Origin: Motiliproteus sp041586615
Lineage (GTDB): Bacteria > Pseudomonadota > Gammaproteobacteria > Pseudomonadales > Balneatricaceae
DNA length: 64,000 bases
Direction of reading: 5' to 3'
Assembly (NCBI GenBank): GCA_041586615.1
Contig: JBFGZS010000011.1
Location: forward strand, 18,285-82,284
The notes below the pieces were generated by a model. The model was given only the letters and a program-made list of their open reading frames with translations, searched no databases and was not told the DNA's origin. The position numbers were made by a program, and so were the translations under genes. Below, in pieces: positions 54,349 to 63,472 of this stretch (its first letter is position 1; each line of letters opens with the position of its first letter).

Positions 54349-56402
54349 TTGTAGCGCTTTGCGACCTGTCGCGGCATTTTCGAGCCAACCCCTTATCGGT
54401 ACTCGTCGGTCTTCTGTTGACCCTGTTGTTGCTGTTGGGGTCCTACTTTCTGTATCACAATGATATTCAGATGCGTCGACAGATGCTGGTCCATGACCAG
54501 GTTCAGCATGTGCAATTGCAGCGGCTGCTGCTTGAGCAGCATTTGCAGACAGCCATACGCGACCTCAGGCATCTGTCATCGGTTGAAGAGCACGGGGAAA
54601 AGCATGACTGGGTGTCATTAGCGTCCCACACCTGTAATCGGTTCTCGCGTTATTCGAAATTGGGTTTTTGGAGCCTGTCTTCCGGGAACAGCCGGGAGCT
54701 AGAGTGTGAAGGGGGCATTGACGGTGAGGATGTTTTTCCCGTCGATTACATTGCGCCGTTGCACCAGGGCATTGATTTGTCCTTGGCAGGGCCTGGTTTG
54801 CCGGATACCGAACGGATTCAGGTGCGCTTAACCTGGCCAGAGGCGGGTGCAACGGGCGGGCACCCGCGCATCTGGGGGTTGGTCTATCCGTTGACCGGGC
54901 TGGCCGATAAGGCCGGGATCGATCATCACAACCATGAAGTGCTCATGGTTTTCAGTGACGGAGACGCCTGGTTGCGTTATGCCCTGGATGCCGGCCTGAC
55001 GACTCAGGCCGCGCAAAGCATCTGGTTGGCGATGCGAGAAAGCGGTAGTGTGTTTAGCCCCTTAGGATTGTTTAGTTACCAGGACGTTGCTGTACGTGAC
55101 CCCTTGGATGGGAGTCTGGTTACGCGCTGGAAGCTGGTGTCCTTGGTTGACCAGGAACACCTGGATCGGGACTACCGCGTATTCTTCCGGCATATGAGTT
55201 ATATCGTCGCGTTGTTTTTGATCCTGGTGTTTACCCTCTTTCAGTATTCCAGGGGGATTATTGGTGAGCAGGCGCGCATGCTGGATGACCTGCGGCAGAA
55301 GCAGGGTTTTCTCGACGAACTGATCAATAGCAGTCCCGATGCGATGGTCACCGTGGCGCTGGATGGCGATATCATTGCCTGTAATACGCGGACGGAGTCG
55401 CTGTTCGGGTATGCCTCTGGTGAGCTGGAGGGCGCGTCCGTTGAGTCATTGCTTCCCTCCGATTATCAGTTGCATGATCTCGATTATACCCAGCGCCACC
55501 AAAATCTGACGCGTTCCAAGGGCTTTGAACGCGATGAGCTGATTGCCGTTCGCGGTGACGGTGACGCGTTTCAGGTCGAGGTGACATTTTGTCGGTTGGC
55601 CAGCCAGAAAGCGCCGCTTTTGTTACTGATTGTGCATGAGATTACCGAGCAATCGGTAGCCGAGCGCGAGCTGGAACGTTTACGCTTGCAGTATTTTCAG
55701 CAGGAGAAAATGGCCCAGATTGGTTTGCTGGTTACCGGCGTTCTGCATGAGGTTGGTAATCCGCTTGCTGCCATCCAGGGGTTATTGGAAGAGGTTATAT
55801 CTGATGATGCCGAGCGCACCGCGCCATTATTGACCCCGCACTACCGTAACAATATTGAGCTTGTGCTGCAGCAAACGGACCGTATTCGAAGTATCAGTCG
55901 TGATATCTCGGGCTTTGCTTCGCCGAATCAGCCTGAGCGGGGATTGATGGATCTTAATGCCATATTGGTGAACACGACCCGATTGCTGAGTTATGACAAG
56001 CGTTGGCGTGGCATCGCATTAACACTGGATCTGGATCCGCAATTGCCGGCACTCGATGGCGAGTCGGATCAATTGACGCAAGTCTTTATGAATCTATTGG
56101 TGAATGCCTCGGATGCGTTTGCCGGGTTAACTTCCGAGTCGGCGCAGGTTGTGGTGAGGTCCAGGCTGATTGGGACCGATATGATACAGGTAGAGATTGT
56201 AGACAATGGATCGGGTATTCTGGCCCAGGATATTGTGCATATATTCGATCCTTTTTATACCACCAAACCCAAGGATAAGGGTACCGGTTTAGGGTTATCC
56301 ATCTGTGAGAAGCTGGTTGAAGAGCATCAAGGCTGTATTGAGATCGAATCGGTTCCCGGCGAGGGGACACGTGTCGGCGTCTATTTTGAAATATTATCCT
56401 GA
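54345..56402 (+). CDS. Membrane sensor histidine kinase 2 with PAS domain
   Basis: The 685-residue protein has helices near 16-36 and 280-300 around a roughly 240-residue periplasmic domain. A cytoplasmic PAS (LINSSPDAMVTVALDGDI), a HisKA domain (EKMAQIGLLVTGVLHEVGNPL) and an ATPase domain (NLLVNASDAF, GTGLGLSIC) follow. It overlaps the first kinase. The periplasmic parts of the two kinases differ, so they likely read different signals. Confidence 0.88.
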   Translation: MIVALCDLSRHFRANPLSVLVGLLLTLLLLLGSYFLYHNDIQMRRQMLVHDQVQHVQLQRLLLEQHLQTAIRDLRHLSSVEEHGEKHDWVSLASHTCNRFSRYSKLGFWSLSSGNSRELECEGGIDGEDVFPVDYIAPLHQGIDLSLAGPGLPDTERIQVRLTWPEAGATGGHPRIWGLVYPLTGLADKAGIDHHNHEVLMVFSDGDAWLRYALDAGLTTQAAQSIWLAMRESGSVFSPLGLFSYQDVAVRDPLDGSLVTRWKLVSLVDQEHLDRDYRVFFRHMSYIVALFLILVFTLFQYSRGIIGEQARMLDDLRQKQGFLDELINSSPDAMVTVALDGDIIACNTRTESLFGYASGELEGASVESLLPSDYQLHDLDYTQRHQNLTRSKGFERDELIAVRGDGDAFQVEVTFCRLASQKAPLLLLIVHEITEQSVAERELERLRLQYFQQEKMAQIGLLVTGVLHEVGNPLAAIQGLLEEVISDDAERTAPLLTPHYRNNIELVLQQTDRIRSISRDISGFASPNQPERGLMDLNAILVNTTRLLSYDKRWRGIALTLDLDPQLPALDGESDQLTQVFMNLLVNASDAFAGLTSESAQVVVRSRLIGTDMIQVEIVDNGSGILAQDIVHIFDPFYTTKPKDKGTGLGLSICEKLVEEHQGCIEIESVPGEGTRVGVYFEILS

Positions 56403-56468
56403 GAGGGCGTTAAGGGCTATTTATCAGGATCGGCGTACAGGTCGTACGCGACTATTTGAGGCGATTGG

Positions 56469-57812
56469 ATGCGTTATCTAAAAGTATTGATTGTGGATGA
56501 TGAGCCGGCATTAAGGCAGATTTTGGGTAACGCCGTGTCGAAAGCGGGGCATGAGGTAACCTTGGCCGAGAATGGTACGCAAGCCTTGGAATTCCTGGCT
56601 GGCGGTGCGTTTGATGTGGCGTTATGCGATATCCGTATGCCGGATATGACCGGGATTGATGTGGTTAGCCGTGCCCGGGGCAACGGTATTGAAACCGCGT
56701 TTCTTGTGATGACCGCCTATGCCTCGGTCAATACAGCGATCGAGGCGATGCGCTGTGGCGCGTATGATTATATGATCAAGCCGCTGCGCAACGACGATGT
56801 GCTGAACAGGCTAAATCAAATCGCCGATATGATTGGCCTGAGGTCGGAGAATAAAACCTTACGTCGCTTGGTGATGGGGCTTGAGGGCGAACAATGCCCG
56901 ATGGTTTCACCGGCGATGCGGCGTATTGATCGCCTGATCGCCAAAGTCGCAGTCACCGACAGCACGGTGTTGATTACCGGTGAAAGCGGGACGGGTAAGG
57001 GCGTGACGGCGCGTTCCATACATCAATTGAGTAGTCGTGCCGACGCCGCCTTTATACCGGTTAACTGTGGGGCGATCCCTGAAAACCTGCTTGAAAGCGA
57101 ATTTTTCGGGCATATAAAAGGCGCCTTTACCGGTGCCACGAAGCTGAAGAAAGGGTTGTTTCTAGAAGCCGATCAGGGGACTATTTTCCTAGATGAAATC
57201 GGTGAATTGCCGCTTTCTCTGCAGGTTAAGTTGCTGCATGTCCTCGAGCAGAAGCAGGTCCGTCCGGTCGGTTCGGAGAAAATGACACCGGTGGATGTCA
57301 GGATCGTTGCCGCGACCAATCGCGACCTTGCCGCGATGGTTGCTGAGGGCTCTTTCAGAGAAGATCTGTTTTTTCGGTTGAACATTTTTAATATAGAACT
57401 GCCTTCACTACGGGATAGGAAAGAGGATATTCCGTCATTGCTGGCTTTCTTTGTGCGCCGGGAAGCCAAAAAAATGGGCTTGGCTGAAGAGATCCGCCTG
57501 GATAAAGAGGCCAGTGATCTGCTGTGTGAATATCGCTATCCGGGCAATATTCGCGAACTCGAAAATGTGGTGGCGCGGGCTTTAATTCTGGCCGAGGATA
57601 ATGTCATCCAGAGTACGGATTTGCCGCAGCAGGTGTTGAAAATACAGGCGGGTAGCGGTGTCGAAAGCATGACCTTGCGGGAACAGGTCCGGCTGTTTGA
57701 GATCGACGTGATCTCTCGGACGCTGGAGGAGGTCGGTGGTGACCGCCGCGAAGCGGCGCGTCGACTCGGGCTGGGTTTGTCCAGCCTGTACCGTAAATTG
57801 GAAGAAAGTTAA
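56469..57812 (+). CDS. NtrC-type sigma-54 response regulator
   Basis: The 447-residue protein has a receiver (acceptor D54 in ALCDIRMPDMTG), an AAA+ domain with Walker A GESGTGKG, sigma-54 motif GAFTGA and Walker B FLDEIGELP, and a C-terminal Fis-type DNA-binding helix pair (REAARRLGLGLSSLYRKLEES). It follows the two kinases by 66 bp. With the sigma-54 promoter at 61302-61320 it is the best candidate activator of the tetraheme cytochrome. Confidence 0.92.
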   Translation: MRYLKVLIVDDEPALRQILGNAVSKAGHEVTLAENGTQALEFLAGGAFDVALCDIRMPDMTGIDVVSRARGNGIETAFLVMTAYASVNTAIEAMRCGAYDYMIKPLRNDDVLNRLNQIADMIGLRSENKTLRRLVMGLEGEQCPMVSPAMRRIDRLIAKVAVTDSTVLITGESGTGKGVTARSIHQLSSRADAAFIPVNCGAIPENLLESEFFGHIKGAFTGATKLKKGLFLEADQGTIFLDEIGELPLSLQVKLLHVLEQKQVRPVGSEKMTPVDVRIVAATNRDLAAMVAEGSFREDLFFRLNIFNIELPSLRDRKEDIPSLLAFFVRREAKKMGLAEEIRLDKEASDLLCEYRYPGNIRELENVVARALILAEDNVIQSTDLPQQVLKIQAGSGVESMTLREQVRLFEIDVISRTLEEVGGDRREAARRLGLGLSSLYRKLEES

Positions 57813-57835
57813 TCGCGGTCTATGGAGTAGAAATC

Positions 57836-58447
57836 ATGCATAAACAGAGACGGTTGAATCTGGGGTTTGTCCTGTGTCTGGGTGCCTTGGCGCCTCTCGG
57901 TCATGCTGAAGTGTCGGTTGATGACGATCTGCGTTTGGGGGTTCAAGCCTTCGAGCGTGCCGATATTATGGGCGCAATGGGGCCGTTAGAGCGGGCCGCA
58001 CACAAAGGCTACCCCAAGGCCCAGTATCTGTTGGGTTATATTATGGAGCGAGGGGAAGAAAACGCTGCTGCCTATCAATGGTTTGCGATGGCCGCCGAGC
58101 AGGGGGATGCGGACTCGCAGGTCGCCCTATCGGCTATGATTTTTCAGAAGAAACTCGGCATAGAACACGATAAGGCCGAGGCGTTGCGTTGGTTGCAGCA
58201 GGCTGCGGGCTCGGGCTCGGCCGTGGCGATGAACCGTTTGGCCTTGATCTATGCAGAGGGGCGCCATGGGGTCACACAAGACCTGGCGGCTGCCGTGGCG
58301 CACTACCTGAAGAGCGCTGAGTCCGGTGATACGAATTCGATGAGCCGTCTGGTGCAGGCCTTCACCGCAGGCGAATTAGGCCTGTCCGTTGATCCGGCTA
58401 AGGCCGCCGAGTGGTCGGCACGAATCGCCCAGGCTAAGCAGAAGTGA
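57836..58447 (+). CDS. Exported Sel1-repeat protein
   Basis: The 203-residue protein has a signal peptide (to about GHAE) and about four Sel1 repeats (KAQYLLGYIMERGEENAAAYQWFAMAAEQG, DADSQVAL-, DKAEALRWLQQAAGSGSAVAMNRLALIYAEG). It is a periplasmic interaction scaffold by family. Its stop overlaps the next gene by four bases, so it belongs to the cytochrome operon. Confidence 0.82.
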   Translation: MHKQRRLNLGFVLCLGALAPLGHAEVSVDDDLRLGVQAFERADIMGAMGPLERAAHKGYPKAQYLLGYIMERGEENAAAYQWFAMAAEQGDADSQVALSAMIFQKKLGIEHDKAEALRWLQQAAGSGSAVAMNRLALIYAEGRHGVTQDLAAAVAHYLKSAESGDTNSMSRLVQAFTAGELGLSVDPAKAAEWSARIAQAKQK

Positions 58448-58779
58448 CCCGCAAGCCGACGCGGCGATCAGGGCGATATTCCTGCACGTTAATTATGGGT
58501 TTGATGGTAGTATCAGCCTCCGTTAACATGGCGATTGCGGGTGCGCTGGCTGACGGTAAGCAGTCTTACCAGCAGTATTGTGCGGGTTGTCATGGTGACG
58601 GAGGGAAGGGCGTGTCGCACCGTATGCCAGACTTCACCCGGTCGCAAGGGTTGCTGAGCACAGACCGAAAACTGGTTGCCCACGTCGAAGCCGGTAAAGG
58701 CTTGTGTCCGTCGTATCAGACCATTATTCCCAGAAAGAACATCTTCTCTATTATTCGTTATATAAGGACATTGAGATAA
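58444..58779 (+). CDS. Small monoheme cytochrome c
   Basis: The 111-residue exported protein has an N-terminal signal segment (about 14-34) and one class I motif, CAGCHGDGGKG. A candidate axial Met is in HRMPDF. The GTG start overlaps the upstream Sel1 gene. It is a probable electron carrier to or from the neighbouring cytochromes. Confidence 0.82.
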   Translation: MTRKPTRRSGRYSCTLIMGLMVVSASVNMAIAGALADGKQSYQQYCAGCHGDGGKGVSHRMPDFTRSQGLLSTDRKLVAHVEAGKGLCPSYQTIIPRKNIFSIIRYIRTLR

Positions 58780-59906
58780 TGCCAAACCTATTTCGAGTGT
58801 TATTGGTAACACTGTGTGCGTTGTTAGCCGCCGCCTGCTCGGATGGCGAGAAAGCGGCCAAACAGGCCAGTGAGGATACCGCCACAGACAGCACCCTGAG
58901 TGTCAGACGTCACCAGGTTTTGGATGCTTTCCAGGTTGGAGAAAACGTGTATGTGCGCTCACTCGCCGTGGAGAATGACGCCAATAAGCTGTGGGTGGGG
59001 ACATCGCTGGGTGTGCACGAAGTCGATTTGGCGAACAATGCGGTGGTCAATACCTTTACGCGCGACGATGGGCTTGCGAACGAATATGTATTTGCGATTG
59101 GTATCGATAGCGATGGCTATAAATGGTTTGGTACCAATGCCGGCGGAATGAGCCGCTACAAGGCTGGCGAGTGGAAGACCTACTTCCCGCTACACGGTTT
59201 GGCGGACTATTGGATCTACGCCTTTGCTAACCACCCCGATGGGGCGCTGTGGGTAGGAACCTGGGCCGGTGCGAATCGGCTGGATCGCAAAACCGACCAG
59301 ATGGAGACCTACGTCAAGGAGCTGATCAACGAGTGGGTTTACGGACTGGATGTCGACCAACAGGGGCGCGTCTGGTTCGGCACCGAGGGCGGTGTCAGCA
59401 TGTACGACGGTAAAACCTGGGTATCCTGGACCCACGATGACGGTATCGGTGCACCGAATAACGACGCGCTGGCGTTCAGCACCAACACCGGTTTGGGAAC
59501 CCGCGATCGGCATGATCTGGGAGTGCTTAACGGCGGGCAGGCAACCTATAACCCCAATTATGTCTTTAGCCTGATGGTCGATAAGGCTGAGCAGATCGTG
59601 GTTGGAACCTGGGGCGGGGGCGTCAGTATTTTTGACGGTAGCGCGTGGCGCAACCTGACCTCGGCAGACGGCCTGGCCGGCGACATTGTGTACAGTGTGT
59701 TGCAAGGCCGTGACGGGGCGTATTGGTTTGGCACCAACGGTGGCGTTTCCCGTTATGACGGCACGTCTTGGCAGAATTACAATGCCCAACACGGCTTGCC
59801 GGGTAATGATGTCTATGCCCTGGCAGAAGCGCCCAATGGCGATGTCTGGGCGGGTGCGCGGGGTGGTGTGGTGCGAATCGGCCAGCGTACAGGCGCATTC
59901 CACTGA
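58779..59906 (+). CDS. Two-component-regulator-type beta-propeller lipoprotein
   Basis: The 375-residue protein has a lipobox (LLAAACS) and repeats of the ligand_reg_prop type: LWVGTSLGVHEV, KWFGTNAGGMSRY, LWVGTWAGANRL, VWFGTEGGVSMY and YWFGTNGGVSRYDG. These form a seven-bladed propeller normally found at the N-terminus of hybrid sensors. Here there is no output domain. The start at 58779 overlaps the cytochrome stop by one base (TAATG). Function unknown; exported surface sensor or adhesion role possible. Confidence 0.85.
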   Translation: MPNLFRVLLVTLCALLAAACSDGEKAAKQASEDTATDSTLSVRRHQVLDAFQVGENVYVRSLAVENDANKLWVGTSLGVHEVDLANNAVVNTFTRDDGLANEYVFAIGIDSDGYKWFGTNAGGMSRYKAGEWKTYFPLHGLADYWIYAFANHPDGALWVGTWAGANRLDRKTDQMETYVKELINEWVYGLDVDQQGRVWFGTEGGVSMYDGKTWVSWTHDDGIGAPNNDALAFSTNTGLGTRDRHDLGVLNGGQATYNPNYVFSLMVDKAEQIVVGTWGGGVSIFDGSAWRNLTSADGLAGDIVYSVLQGRDGAYWFGTNGGVSRYDGTSWQNYNAQHGLPGNDVYALAEAPNGDVWAGARGGVVRIGQRTGAFH

Positions 59907-59943
59907 TCCAGTGGTTTATTCAATGTTGAAGCGGAGGTGAATA

Positions 59944-61191
59944 GTGAATATGGATATTAAAGCGGTTGGTACGCTAGGCGTGGTTGTCGGGGGAATGGTG
60001 GTGGCAGCGTTGATGATCAATAGCGCCGATCAACGTTTTGTGTCGTCTACGCCGATTGGCGCTGTCGAGCAGGCCGTCGTTGCGCTGCCGGGCGTGTCGG
60101 CCACCACATTGGTGACACCGGCGGCGCCTGCCGTGGCACCCGCAACGAGCAAGTTCACCCATTACCGGGTCGGAAATCGTAACGTCAAGTCGATCTTTGC
60201 CGACGAGAGCGGCGTGGTTTGGGTGGGGACCTCGGGTGGGGTGGTGCGCTACGACACGACGAATGATGGGTATGAGCATTACGGTGTCCGTAATGGCTTG
60301 CTGGCCAACGGTGTGTTTTATGTTGGCCAGCTGGGTGACCGGGTTGCGGTGGGCACCTACGGCGGTGGGTTGTCGCTATTGTCGGAAAAAACCGGGCAGT
60401 GGCAGACGTATAACGTACCCGAGGGCTTGGGTGATGCCTTTGTTTACGACGCCATTGAAGTGGCCAATGGTGATGTCTGGATCGCGACCTGGACGGGCGT
60501 TAACCGCGTGATCCAGGGCGATCTCGATGCGGCGGACGCGTGGGAAGTCTACACCGTTGAAAATACCGCGGGAGGCCTGCCCAATGACTGGGTCTATGGC
60601 TTGGCTGAAGGCAAAAACAACGATATCTGGCTGGCGACCGAAGGCGGTCTTGCGCACTACAGTTACAGCGACGGGTCCTGGCAGCATTGGACCCATGGCG
60701 AGGGTCTGGGTGCGCCCTACGAGCAGGTAAAAGGCCAGAATAAATTTGACCGTGACCCCGCACAATATTCTTCCCATCATGCCCGGCAAAAGATCGAGCA
60801 GGGGTTGCAAAATGTCACGACGGCCTACAACCCCAACTATATCGTCTCGCTCACCGTGGATAGCCAAGGCGTGGTTTGGGCCGGAACCTGGGGCGGTGGC
60901 TTGAGTCGTTATGATGGACAAAACTGGAAAACCTATACGGTAACCGATGGTTTGCCGGCTAACCATATCTTTATGCTGCATGAAGACCGGGATGGTGTGC
61001 TTTGGGTCGGTACCAGCGGCGGCCTCGCGAAGAAGCTTCCCGGTACCGATCGTTTTGACGTCTACACGACAGCGGATGGACTGTATTCAGAGGCAGTGTT
61101 CTCGATGACGACGCAAGCGGATGGTACGCTGTGGGTCGGCAGTTTTGGCGGCATTGCCAGAATCACAGAATTAACCCAGGGTTCCCGATAG
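59944..61191 (+). CDS. Second regulator-type beta-propeller protein, membrane-anchored
   Basis: The 415-residue protein has a single N-terminal hydrophobic segment (about 8-25) and then the same propeller repeats: VWVGTSGGVVRYDT, VWIATWTGVNRV, IWLATEGGLAHYSY, VWAGTWGGGLSRYDG, LWVGTSGGLAKK and LWVGSFGGIARI. It is a paralogue of the gene just upstream. The GTG start at 59944 follows GGAGG by five bases; ATG 59950 is possible. Confidence 0.85.
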   Translation: MNMDIKAVGTLGVVVGGMVVAALMINSADQRFVSSTPIGAVEQAVVALPGVSATTLVTPAAPAVAPATSKFTHYRVGNRNVKSIFADESGVVWVGTSGGVVRYDTTNDGYEHYGVRNGLLANGVFYVGQLGDRVAVGTYGGGLSLLSEKTGQWQTYNVPEGLGDAFVYDAIEVANGDVWIATWTGVNRVIQGDLDAADAWEVYTVENTAGGLPNDWVYGLAEGKNNDIWLATEGGLAHYSYSDGSWQHWTHGEGLGAPYEQVKGQNKFDRDPAQYSSHHARQKIEQGLQNVTTAYNPNYIVSLTVDSQGVVWAGTWGGGLSRYDGQNWKTYTVTDGLPANHIFMLHEDRDGVLWVGTSGGLAKKLPGTDRFDVYTTADGLYSEAVFSMTTQADGTLWVGSFGGIARITELTQGSR

Positions 61192-61262
61192 CGGGATTGG
61201 TCTTCTCAAATTCGGGAAGAACATGCGCGGTTTGATGTGGTTATTTCCTTTTCTGAGTGTGT

Positions 61263-61288
61263 TTTTATTTCTTATCGTTGAAATAAAA
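61263..61288. promoter_or_regulatory. 26-bp dyad upstream of the tetraheme gene
   Basis: TTTTATTTC and GAAATAAAA are perfect 9-bp arms with an 8-base centre. The dyad is centred near -53 from the predicted sigma-54 start. It is a candidate site for an activator or a DNA-bending protein. Confidence 0.5.
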
Positions 61289-61301
61289 GGGTTTTTTATA
61301 A

Positions 61302-61320
61302 TTGGCACAGCAGGTGCATT
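61302..61320 (+). promoter_or_regulatory. Sigma-54 promoter of the tetraheme cytochrome
   Basis: TTGGCACAGCAGGTGCATT has a perfect TGGCAC block and GG/GC exactly ten bases apart. It would start RNA near 61329, 66 bases before the gene. It closely resembles the promoter at 21587-21606. Confidence 0.75.
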
Positions 61321-61394
61321 GTTTAGATCAGGCTAACCTGCAAGTTGCCCAGCGGTAAGCGGCAGCAGCGCTTAGAAATTAAAGGGGATAACCA

Positions 61395-62198
61395 ATGAAA
61401 ACCTATACGAAAAAGCATTTAGCAGCCGCTTTGCTAACCGGTGGTGTCGCGATGGTGATGAGTGGTGCTGCAGTGTCCGGCATCGCCAATACCAAGCATA
61501 ACTTGGGGTCGAGCGGAACGGGTCCTAATACGCACTCAGGTACTGGTGAGATCTGCGTGTTCTGTCACACGCCGCACGGAGCGTCCACGGGAGCTGGGAT
61601 TGTTGTGCCCTTGTGGAACAAGGCGTTGCCTAGCGCTGGCAGCTTTCAAACCTACGACCAGCTGGGGACCAGTTCCCTCGATGGCGCGGTTGTTTCCGTC
61701 GGTTCGGTGTCGATCGCTTGTTTATCCTGTCACGATGGTTCTCAGGCGATGGACAACATGGTCAACAAGCCGGGTAGCGGCAACGTTGGATTGACCGGCA
61801 CATGGACGGGTAGCGGGACTATGACAGGTTTGCCAGCGTTGGGAACCGATCTGCAAAACGACCATCCGGTGGGGATTCAGTATGCCGGTGGTGGCTGTTC
61901 AGCCGGTAGTGCTTGTGGCACGGCCGAATTTAACGATAAAGACTTTAAGCCGGCGAGCTATCAGAATATCAACAATAATGATGTCTGGTGGGTAGATTCA
62001 CCGTCAGGCAGTTTGGTCTCTGGCGCGGCTACTTCAACGACCGCTAATCGCGATAAGTCAGATATGCAGCTGTATACCCGCAACAGCGAGCCGTTTGTCG
62101 AGTGTGCTAGCTGCCACGATCCGCACGTTGAAAACACCACCTTCCTGCGTATCGATAACACCGGTAGTAAGGTTTGCCTGGCTTGTCACACCAAGTAA
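61395..62198 (+). CDS. Tetraheme c3-family cytochrome
   Basis: The 267-residue exported protein (signal peptide to about VSG) has four heme motifs: CVFCH (TPHGA), CLSCH, CASCH (DPH) and CLACH. Its whole pattern, TKHNLG-, CVFCHTPHG, PLWNKA, CLSCHDG, LGTDLQNDHP, repeats the first quarter of the 11-heme protein at 37569. It likely is a discrete carrier or a filament-type subunit; that is inference. Expression is expected from the sigma-54 promoter upstream. A terminator follows. Confidence 0.88.
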   Translation: MKTYTKKHLAAALLTGGVAMVMSGAAVSGIANTKHNLGSSGTGPNTHSGTGEICVFCHTPHGASTGAGIVVPLWNKALPSAGSFQTYDQLGTSSLDGAVVSVGSVSIACLSCHDGSQAMDNMVNKPGSGNVGLTGTWTGSGTMTGLPALGTDLQNDHPVGIQYAGGGCSAGSACGTAEFNDKDFKPASYQNINNNDVWWVDSPSGSLVSGAATSTTANRDKSDMQLYTRNSEPFVECASCHDPHVENTTFLRIDNTGSKVCLACHTK

Positions 62199-62214
62199 GC
62201 TAACCGTTTATATG

Positions 62215-62251
62215 AAAGCGAGCCGGGCGTTGCCTGTCTCGCTTTTTTTTT
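62215..62251 (+). terminator. Rho-independent terminator
   Basis: AAAGCGAG and CTCGCTTT arms close a GC-rich loop, with a run of nine T after the stem. It ends the tetraheme transcript. Confidence 0.9.
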
Positions 62252-62473
62252 AGTGCGCCAGCGCGCGTCGCTCTATGGGCTGTTACAGAAAAGCGCATCT
62301 TTATGCGACGGTTGGCCGGCGCGTTTTGGGTATCGGACATTGAGGTCTTATTCACTTTGCTTTGTAGGTTTATAGGGTGATAGGTTAATATTTGCTGCGC
62401 ATCGATCCCGCGTGATGGGGGGGGTTGCATGTAGGCTTTATGCTTGGTTATTGCTGCGATATAGGGAGGTTCC

Positions 62474-63466
62474 GTGCGAGTGAGTCTTAAGCGTTGTATG
62501 TGGGTCTGTGGTCTGGTCCTGGGGTTTCAAGCGGCGGTGTCGGCCCAGGAATCTGGCGCCGAGGTTTTTGGCGCGGTGGCGCTGCGGGTTAACGGCGAGC
62601 CGGTGTATCTGGTCGAGTATGCCAATGCGTATCGCCAGGGCATGAAGAACCGCTTTTATCATGGCTCCGTGCCGGAAGGGGAGCTTAAATCGTTTAATCA
62701 GCAGGTGCTGGATACGCAGGTTAACTTGGTGTTGGCTGAACAGGAGGCGCTTTCGCGCGGCCTGGCGTTCGATGCGGCCTGGGTTGAAAAGAACGTGGCG
62801 GAGCTGGATGCGGCAAACCAGAGCAGTGAACAATGGGCCGTGCTGCGGGAGCGGTGGTTGCCCCGCGTACGTCTCTCTTATGAGCGGCAATCGTTATTGG
62901 CGCGTTTAGAAACATATGTGCGAGACAGTGTGCGGGCAACCGATGCGGAGGTATTGGCATACTATCAGCAGAAGCCCGAGTCCTTTACGCAGCCACCGCG
63001 TCAGCGTGTCTCGTTGTTGCTTATGAAGGTGGATCCCTCTGCGGGCGCGGAAGGCTGGCGTCGCGTCGGCGAAGCAGCTGCGCAGCTGCGCAAGCGCCTG
63101 GATGGGGCTGAGAATTTTAGTGATCTGGCAGAAGAGTTTTCGGATGACCCATCGGCGGCCAATGGTGGCGATATGGGCTATCTCCATCAAGGGATGTTAG
63201 GCACCGATGCCCAGTTGGTCCTGGATGCCCTGGCGATTGGTGATATATCAGAGCCGGTGATGTTGTTGGACGGCGTCGCGCTGTTTCATTTGACCGATCG
63301 CATACCGGCCAATCTGCAGGCTTTTACTGTTGTCCGCGAGCGCGCGAAGGGGCTTTATCTGCGTGAGCGGGGTGAGCTGGAATGGCAGGCGTTGTTGTTT
63401 AAGCTGCGCCAGGGCGCAGATATCGAGATCGATGAGGCGTTGCTAGCAACCGTTATCCATAAGTAG
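62474..63466 (+). CDS. PpiC-type periplasmic peptidyl-prolyl isomerase
   Basis: The 330-residue protein has a signal peptide (to about VSAQE), an N-terminal SurA/PrsA-like chaperone part (about 40-150) and a parvulin domain (about 165-275, with PPRQRVSLLLMK, FSDDPSAANGGDMGY and ISEPVMLLDGVALFHL). It likely folds or escorts exported proteins. It lies just before a beta-barrel gene, and PPIases also flank cytochrome clusters elsewhere. The GTG 62474 start follows GGGAGG. Confidence 0.88.
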   Translation: MRVSLKRCMWVCGLVLGFQAAVSAQESGAEVFGAVALRVNGEPVYLVEYANAYRQGMKNRFYHGSVPEGELKSFNQQVLDTQVNLVLAEQEALSRGLAFDAAWVEKNVAELDAANQSSEQWAVLRERWLPRVRLSYERQSLLARLETYVRDSVRATDAEVLAYYQQKPESFTQPPRQRVSLLLMKVDPSAGAEGWRRVGEAAAQLRKRLDGAENFSDLAEEFSDDPSAANGGDMGYLHQGMLGTDAQLVLDALAIGDISEPVMLLDGVALFHLTDRIPANLQAFTVVRERAKGLYLRERGELEWQALLFKLRQGADIEIDEALLATVIHK

Positions 63467-63472
63467 ACGTTC

